Source of the DNA: Hypericum androsaemum
Taxonomy: Eukaryota; Streptophyta; Magnoliopsida; Malpighiales; Hypericaceae
DNA: 64,000 nt
Direction: 5' to 3'
Assembly (NCBI GenBank): GCA_963995505.1
Contig: OZ023195.1
Span: forward strand, 5,290,109-5,354,108
Shown here: one piece after another, positions 57,930 to 64,000 of the stretch
How positions within the stretch are numbered: position 1 is the stretch's first letter
How the letters are laid out: each line of letters begins with the position of its first letter
Program-made: the position numbers and the translations under genes
Notes under the pieces: model-generated
The model's input: only the letters and a program-made list of their open reading frames with translations
What the model was told of the DNA's origin: nothing
Database searches by the model: none

Positions 57930-58235
57930 GGACTCCAAAAGCAGTCAGTGCTGAGGATTTGTTTCTGGAGGATAGTAATCACGACAGAGGTGCTGATGAA
58001 TTATATAATTTATGTTCTTGATGAGGGCTTTTACCCTCGAATCAACTAGAGATGAAAGAAGACGATGGAATGACGAAACCCAAAGAAGCAACTGTTGTTG
58101 CTTCTGTATGCTACATGAACGTCTCCGGGGAAGGTGGACCTTTTTTTTTCTTTCTTGTGAAATATCTCTCGGACGTTTTATATATTTTTTGGATTCACCT
58201 TAATAATAAATTTTCAACAAGAACAATCTGGTTTC
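57930..58235 (+). other. 3' UTR region of the PTAR1-like gene
   Basis: Sequence after the TGA with no further coding exon; the segmental duplication begins at about 58236. Confidence 0.5.
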
Positions 58236-59215
58236 ATTATGCAAAAGATCACTTAATTTCAGTGGTGGATGTAGTAATCAATTGGGTGCACATAATCTTA
58301 ATCTCCACATTGAGTAGCGTGTCTAAATCTACACCTAAACAACAATCAAGTGATGTAGCTTGCCGTGATCTTGCAATCCGAAAGAATTTGTACATCCATG
58401 TGTAGTTGCATGCCACCGGCTCTATGACAAGGTTTTGCCCAGACTTCAGCTGCTAAATTGAGGCAGCTTGTAATGACAAATTTTGACCGCTAATGATATT
58501 GGCCCAAGTGGTTTCTAGCAATCGCCACACTTTGATCTTCCGATTTCCATGCCGCATCGCAATTTACTATCACCTCGTGTTTTTTAGGTGGTTTCCAACT
58601 GTGATCTTGCCTTTTCCTGAATCAGATCCTACACATGATTTTCCAGCTGCGCTTGCGTCCACTCTTTCCAGTTCTGCTGCACCCTGTTGACAGTCATCAT
58701 CGGATCTGGTTGAGTCCCTTCAAAGATGGCTTTGTTTCTAGCTTTTTAAATCTGGCAACATTGTTAGTGATATTTGGTCATCTAGTTTCCTCTCGTGTAG
58801 CTATCGTTTTGTTTCAATAAACAACCTTTTGAAGTTCATCTGCTTTGTGCCTCATGGAACTATTGAACCAAGTAACTCTAGCATGAGTGCAAAATAAAAG
58901 CATATGAACAACTGTTTTAGCCCCATAGATTATCCACTTTTATATTCCTTCTTTTCATTTTTTTAAAGAAAATTTAACCGATTTGGCTTAAAACTTGGGG
59001 CTCTAAACAATATTGGGTTTTGTTTCTCTCCCAAGCAAAGTTTTGACATTTTTGCAAGAGGTAAATTGACCCACCAACTTCTAGAAAACGAGGTAATATC
59101 CGTTGACATCTTACCCACCAAACATTTGTTATTCGTTCTTTTCATTGTATGTGCGGTTTGTATGCTTTGAGTTGAAAGTCTCCATGCGAAGCTCCTTATT
59201 TTTTGAGGCGCATAT
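58236..59215 (+). repeat. Segmental duplication, right copy (partner 50452-52015)
   Basis: Direct copy without the Cassandra insertion, so it preserves the empty site (GACCCACC context at about 59068). It ends in the same LINE fragment (minus strand, 58965-59215). Confidence 0.9.
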
Positions 59216-59627
59216 GGATTATATCAAAGTTCTACAAAAATTACTTATCAAGTTAACATTTTTAAAGATTTGGTCTCATGTTCGAAAAATATAATATGAA
59301 TCGACCTAATAGATTTGGTCTAAGATTGAATTCGTTCGACCTTAGCTCTCATTTGCGTACATTTTATACGCATTCAAATGCTTACTTGGTGACGTTTATG
59401 ATGTTGGCTTGTGAATTTTAAGCCGTAACTTGTCACGGCAATACCTCCGCTTCGGTCTTTAACTATATTTTTGCTTGTGTATTGCAAATAAGACTAATGT
59501 CAGACGAAGCCTCCAAGCATGAGACCCAATGCCTCAGGTCGATACTTAAAGATCTTGACGCGGTCAAGAAAATTTGGAAGGACGACTCCATACTGTAAAG
59601 GCTCCTCATTGTGAACACCGGCCCAGA
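59216..59627. other. Intergenic DNA before the viral array
   Basis: No gene was seen. Confidence 0.4.
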
Positions 59628-59862
59628 GGATATATTTATTAGTGGGAAACGTATAAACATGTTTACTAATGGTGATGCAGTTACGGGCTATAGTAAGACT
59701 TCCATTGAGGCTACAAAGAAAATTAATGCCAAGCAGAAATTCTTTACTACGAGTTCTATTGCAGGATATAGCTTGCAGTTATAGCAGCTTATATGATTAT
59801 TTCCCCTATTTCTAATCCATTCATGCGGACACTCATGTTCTTCTATATTCATGTAAACCCTA
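59628..59862 (-). pseudogene. Viral protease end and zinc-finger piece, joined by deletion
   Basis: 59630-59755 matches the protease C-terminal part in the other two copies. It is directly followed by 59760-59862, which matches the cysteine-rich segment at 63728-63825. Relative to the right-hand copy, the ~580 bp between these parts is deleted. Confidence 0.75.
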
Positions 59863-59877
59863 AACCCTAAACCCTAA
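59855..59877. repeat. Interstitial telomere-type repeats at a viral junction
   Basis: Three CCCTAAA-type units (AAACCCTAAACCCTAAACCC) lie exactly between the minus-strand viral zinc-finger piece and the plus-strand viral ORF. Confidence 0.8.
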
Positions 59878-60894
59878 GCTCGAAAGGCTTTTGGGCCCAA
59901 CTTTTTTATTGAACCAGAAGTGGTTAGACCCTTCTCCGATGTAACCAGAGAAGAACCAGCCCAGATTATTCTTCGACATGAAGATACAATCAGACAACTG
60001 GAGGCCCAGATCGTACAACTTCAACAGCAAAATGAACAGCAGATTCGACACCTGGAAGAGAAAAGACAAGAAGCTGAACAAAAGGCTCTGACGGCTGGGA
60101 TTACAGCTCAAAAGAATGAACAGACAATAACCATTATGGAAAAGATGGTGGCCAAACTCAACAAATCAGGAACAGAACTGAGGAAGAAACTAGATGACAC
60201 CGAGTTAAAGCTATCAACATCAAAGGGCTCCAACAGAGACTTTATCCAGTTAAAAGCTAGACTACTAGATCTCCCTGCTCAACAGGTTCTACAGCCTCTC
60301 TTTAATGAATGGCCTGAAGGAGAAGAATTGATAAAAAAGAAAACCGAAAAAGGCCATATTGAAGATCTGATCACAGCCCAGCAAGACTTAGCACGAATAC
60401 ATCTCAAAGAAGCAAACTGGATTTTCCAGGGAGTGGATATAATACAAAAACCCTACAGTCTCAGCAACAGAACGGTGGGACTCTTAAAGCTTCAGGTTGA
60501 TCTAAACAAAATAGACTTGCCAGCTAAACTTATCCTAAGGTTTTATCACTTAGGAATGATAGATGTTATGATCTTAAAATTAGAAGAGGAAGGAAAGATG
60601 GAAGAGATTCTCCAATGGTTTGGGGAAAAATTCTTTCTGATAGGAGGTAACATGGCAGTTAGAGGACGAATCTTCTGCCTGATCGATTCTACTCTCCCCC
60701 GGGTAACAGAGTTCACCACCATCCCAGGCAAAAAGCGGATAATTCTGCTAGACGAAACAGAGTTTGAAGAAACAGAGCTTAACTTAAATGCCCCCTCTCC
60801 TTATGATATAAATGAGATCAGAAACCCGGAGGTCTATCAATTGCTACAGAATCCAGCCTGTCTGCCCATACCACGGGGATGGAAGAATCTCTGA
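59878..60894 (+). pseudogene. Pararetroviral ORF with coiled coil, 5' truncated
   Basis: An open frame of about 339 codons begins straight after the telomere-type repeats (stop at 59875-59877) and has no ATG in the first ~80 codons. The first part (LEAQIVQLQQQNEQQIRHLE and onward) is a strong coiled coil. The second part has WIFQGVDIIQKPYSLSNRT, FYHLGMIDVMILKLEEEG and FCLIDSTLPRVTEF. It stops at a TGA (60892-60894) but the same frame stays open for ~40 more codons to 61019. It precedes a viral-type promoter, so it is likely the last ORF of a caulimovirid genome (unknown-function ORF2 of florendovirus-like viruses is one candidate). Function unknown. Confidence 0.65.
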
Positions 60895-61099
60895 CTCCTC
60901 GGAGAAGGACACTATACACAGATATGGAGCACAGATCAATGGCGAATGATCTTACCACATAGTGGTGACGGAGGCCTTCTAGAAGAAAGCCACATCATTC
61001 ACCTCGAAGATGAAAGATAGATGGAACTAGAAGCCGCTAGTATAACAAGTGGCGATGTATCCATTCCCGACACGCATAGAGCAGATTAATAATTATTAA

Positions 61100-61330
61100 T
61101 AATTAGACGTAAGGGCTGACGTTTTGTCCCAATTAGACGTAAGGGCTGACGTTTTGTCCCAATTATTGTACTTACTTTTTACTAGTAGTAGTGCGCTAGC
61201 TAGTAGCCAGCTGTGAGCTAGGTAACTTTTATTAGTGCGCCTGCGAGCGTACTTTAGAAAGAACTAGATTCTCTCTGCCTCTGGCTCCTTCTATTTAAGG
61301 AGCCCTTCCCCATTCTTGTAATCACTGACG
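61100..61330 (+). promoter_or_regulatory. Pararetroviral promoter with two as-1-like elements
   Basis: A 30-bp unit with GACGTAAGGGCTGACG occurs twice in tandem (61105-61121 and 61135-61151), very like the as-1 (TGACG repeat) element of caulimovirus promoters. A CTATTTAAGG TATA box lies at 61291-61300, followed by a leader. It sits just downstream of the viral ORF in the same orientation, as in caulimovirid genomes. Confidence 0.75.
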
Positions 61331-61365
61331 AAAAAACAAGAAATAATATACACCATTTTCCCACA

Positions 61366-61604
61366 TCATGAGCAGTTAAACTCCCTACCTTCCCTTATTA
61401 GTCTACGTTCTAAAGCCTCCTTTCCCAATATTCCTATGCTTATTACGAGGTTATTTCCTATAAAATTTTCATATCCTCTTATTTTTAGTCCTATTTTTAA
61501 ATTTTTTAGGTCTTTAATATCTTTTAATACTGCGGGTGAACAGTAAAACAGAGCACTATTTTTACTCATGTCTACTTCCATTCCTGCTATTATTGATTAA
61601 AAAA
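61366..61604 (-). pseudogene. Movement-protein-like fragment, downstream half
   Basis: A 71-codon minus-strand frame (61366-61581) contains ALFYCSPAVLKDIKDLKN and NNLVISIGILGK, resembling the second half of caulimovirid movement proteins. It is fused at about 61605 to the protease piece. The assignment rests on motif resemblance. Confidence 0.45.
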
Positions 61605-61850
61605 TCTAATTGGGAGTGTCCACCACGCTTTCGCGCGAACTCGGATGTTTGGATATATTTATTAGTGGGAAACGTATAAACATGTTTACTAATGGTGATG
61701 CAGTTACGGGCTATAGTAAGACTTCCATTGAGGCTACAAAGAAAATTAATGCCAAGCAGAAATTCTTTACTACGAATTCCTTCTGGCGTAATGTTTACTT
61801 GGGGAAGATCATATTTAATACTATAATTGCCGGCAAAATCTAAAAACTGA
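61605..61850 (-). pseudogene. Viral protease C-terminal fragment (second copy)
   Basis: The minus strand shows LLGINFLCSLNG and KHVYTFPTNKYIQ as in the copy at 63018-63205. The upstream active-site part is missing because the frame begins at the junction with duplicated ORF sequence near 61850. Confidence 0.65.
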
Positions 61851-61894
61851 ATTCCTGTGGATTCTAAGCAATGGGTTAATGTTAGTAAGTAACA

Positions 61895-62193
61895 TGTTGG
61901 AAGAGATTCTCCAATGGTTTGGGGAAAAATTCTTTCTGATAGAAGGTAACATGGCAGTTAGAGGACGAATCTTCTGCCTGATCGATTCTACTCTCCCCCG
62001 GGTAACAGAGTTCACCACCATCCCAGGCAAAAAGCGGATAATTCTGCTAGACGAAAGAGAGTTTGAAGAAACAGAGCTTAACTTAAATGCCCCCTCTCCT
62101 TGTGATATAAATGAGATCAGAAACCCGGAGGTCTATCAATTGCTACAGAATCCAGCCTGTCTACCCATACCACGGGGATGGAAGAATCTCTGA
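61895..62193 (+). pseudogene. Second copy of the pararetroviral ORF, C-terminal third
   Basis: Matches 60596-60894 with a few substitutions (EILQWFGEKFFLI..., FCLIDSTLPRVTEF) and ends at the same TGA. The 5' two-thirds are missing. Confidence 0.8.
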
Positions 62194-62399
62194 CTCCTCG
62201 GAGAAGGACACTATACACAGATATGGAGCACAGATCAATGGCGAATGATCTTACCACATAGTGGTGACGGAGGCCTTCTAGAAGAAAGCCACATCATTCA
62301 CCTCGAAGATGAAAGATAGATGGAACTAGAAGCCGCTAGTATAACAAGTGGCGATGTATCCATTCCCGACACGCATAGAGCAGATTAATAATTATTAAT

Positions 62400-62502
62400 A
62401 ATTAGACGTAAGGACTGACGTTTTGTCCCAATTAGACGTAAGGGCTGACGTTTTGTCCCAATTATTGTACTTACTTTTTACTAGTAGTAGTGCGCTAGCT
62501 AG
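62400..62502 (+). promoter_or_regulatory. Second copy of the as-1-like promoter, truncated
   Basis: The doubled GACGTAAGG(A/G)CTGACG units recur at 62405-62421 and 62435-62451. The copy ends at GCGCTAGCTAGT (about 62502), so it lacks the TATA box. Confidence 0.75.
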
Positions 62503-62975
62503 TTTGGTCTGCCAAGATTTATCTAAAATTAGTACCAAAGTTTTTGTTCCCAGCTCTTTTCTTCCCAGTCCTTTAATTCCTATTACAATTAGCCCTATGT
62601 GCACAAAACATTTTCCTGACTGTTTTAAACGTTTTAAAGTTTCTGGTGTAAATAGTTCTATTTCTTCTGCATTTCGGGAATTTGACTCCTAAATTCTTCC
62701 CTATCTAGGGGGCTATAATCGATATTTGCAGTAACTATTCGGATGTCAGGATTCTTGATTTTCATTTTTGCTAAAAAGTTTATTCTGGTTTTTGTTATTG
62801 TTATATCATCCCCTATTAATCCTAACTTTTCTAATTTCTGGATTTTAGGGTAGTTTATGCTACTTTTTATATCTGGTCCTTTTTCTAAATCTTGTGACAA
62901 TATTTTTCCTAACATCTGATAAGCTTCATTTTCTATATTACTAGATTGAATATCATTTTTGGTTAAAAAATCTAA
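62503..62975 (-). pseudogene. Movement-protein-like fragment, upstream half
   Basis: On the minus strand, a frame from 62975 reads INYPKIQKLEKLGLIGDD and NIDYSPLDREEFRSQIPEM. After a frameshift near 62665 it continues LFTPETLKRLKQSGK, then CFVHIGLIVIGIKGLGRK. The HIGL(I)-type block is typical of caulimovirid movement proteins (30K-like superfamily). It ends at the promoter junction at 62502. Confidence 0.65.
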
Positions 62976-64000
62976 TTGGGAGTGTCCACCACGCTTTCGC
63001 AAGAACTCGGATGTTTGGATATATTTATTAGTGGGAAACGTATAAACATGTTTACTAATGGTGATGCAGTTACGGGCTATAGTAAGACTTCCATTGAGGC
63101 TACAAAGAAAATTAATGCCAAGCAGAAATTCTTTACTACGAGTTCCTTCTGGCGCAATGTTTACTTGGGGAAGATCATATTTAATACTATAATTGCCGGC
63201 AAAATCAATCTAAAAACTGAATTCCTGTGGATTCTAAGCAATGGGTTAATGTTAGTAATCTATTCTCCACTGTTCGAGTGGTAATATGGTATTTTAGTGG
63301 TGCATGGTATTGTTTAGGAACCATACTGTATCCTATTAAACTCTTAGTACTTCCTGTGTCTAAAATGGCTGTTAAATCGATGAATTTATTATTTTCTAAC
63401 CAGACTCTACATTTTAATGTTATTAGACTAGCTATACAGTCACCAATTATAAATGCTTCTTCTTCTGCTATTTGTTCGGCCATGTTATTTTCTTCAATAA
63501 TTTCTTTATGTTTTCCCATATTATCTCTTTCTGTTTCTAGTTTTGTTAATCTTTGTTTAATGAGTTCAATTTCTAATTCATGTTTTTCAATTCGTTCAGT
63601 ATAGAAGTTGTTATCTTTAGTTAATCCCTTTATTCTTCCTGTTAAATCTGTTTCGATTTTATAGATCTTTTTAATACATAGAAAGTAGATTTCTTTAAAG
63701 CAATAATTACATTGATAACGTCTTTCTATTGCAGGATATAGCTTGCAGTTATAGTAGCTTATATGATTATTTCCCCTATTTCTAATCCATTCATGCGGAC
63801 ACTCATGTTCTTCTATATTCATGTAAGTATATGTTATTTTGGGGGAGTTCTCTCTATCTGATTCACTGGTTATACTATAAATAGAATTCTCGGAATCGTC
63901 GGTTCTAATACTTTGTATTTCATATTCGTCTAACTGTTCTACTAAGTTAGATCTATCTACATTTTTTGCCTTGTTAGGACATTTATTTGCTAGGTGATCT
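62976..64000 (-). pseudogene. Viral capsid end and aspartic protease, frameshifted, off the right edge
   Basis: Entering from the right edge on the minus strand: HLANKCPNK (end of a capsid CCHC knuckle, about 63970), an acidic linker, then a Cys/His-rich part (ECPHEW, YNCKLYP, YQCNYCF, about 63690-63815). A coiled coil and a protease with active site ILDTGSTKSLIG (about 63330-63365) follow. The frame stops at 63205; the rest of the protease (LLGINFLCSLNG) continues in another frame to about 62976. The break coincides with a 4-bp duplication absent from the copy at 61845. Non-functional. Confidence 0.8.

Larger units (their letters stand above)
59628..64000. mobile_element. Endogenous pararetrovirus (Caulimoviridae), rearranged array
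   Basis: Capsid, protease and movement-protein fragments (minus strand) alternate with a coiled-coil ORF and viral promoter (plus strand). A protease-C-terminal segment occurs three times (59630-59755, 61648-61845, 63018-63205). The ORF end plus promoter occurs twice (60590-61200 and 61895-62500). A zinc-finger segment occurs twice (59760-59862 and 63728-63825). Gene order and strand do not fit one viral genome, so the array arose by rearranged integration. The capsid frame runs off the right edge. Confidence 0.85.

Noticed and set aside
59855..59877. True chromosome end
   Set aside because: Only three units, with non-telomeric sequence continuing on both sides.

Overview
This is nuclear DNA of a flowering plant, probably a eudicot. 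The signs are spliced genes with GT-AG introns, plant LINEs, Ty1/copia and Ty3/gypsy LTR retrotransposons with initiator-Met-tRNA primer sites, a Cassandra TRIM carrying 5S rRNA-like sequence, and an endogenous caulimovirid. No bacterial or organellar features were seen. The species cannot be named from the sequence alone.

Layout. 1-2.05 kb: LINE remnant. 2.9-44.9 kb: a cluster of one plus-strand, intron-less gene family that I do not recognise. It has two intact members (37.05-38.34 and 39.50-41.00 kb), one nearly complete pseudogene (31.6-33.1 kb) and at least seven fragments. Transposable elements have broken this cluster repeatedly: a Ty3/gypsy element cut one copy at 3438; a short deleted copia element sits at 10.15-12.12 kb; a large copia element (12.85-23.9 kb) contains two nested solo LTRs; another solo LTR lies at 30.3-30.9 kb; a TIR element at 34.36-35.52 kb; and a copia element with its two LTRs in inverted orientation at 43.36-44.58 kb. 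A segmental duplication links 24-26.8 kb with 40.6-43.2 kb.

45-53 kb: sparse DNA with gene relics (an unidentified minus-strand gene, an R2R3-MYB relic, a possible small minus-strand gene), a minisatellite, a Cassandra TRIM and LINE/gypsy scraps. 53.88-57.93 kb: the one clear conserved housekeeping-type gene, a ten-exon protein prenyltransferase alpha-subunit repeat protein (PTAR1-like). It lies between two direct copies of a ~1 kb segment.

59.6-64 kb: a rearranged endogenous pararetrovirus. Capsid/protease and movement-protein pieces lie on the minus strand. A coiled-coil ORF and a promoter with doubled as-1-like motifs lie on the plus strand, and several segments occur two or three times. 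The first plus-strand ORF opens directly next to telomere-like repeats.

The most novel item is the repeated gene family. Members share short 5' leaders with telomere-box motifs, and some also have TGGGCC boxes. The best mechanistic oddity is the inverted-LTR copia insertion, whose extra arm is exactly one LTR plus the primer-binding site. All homology statements come from reading the sequence; no database search was run.
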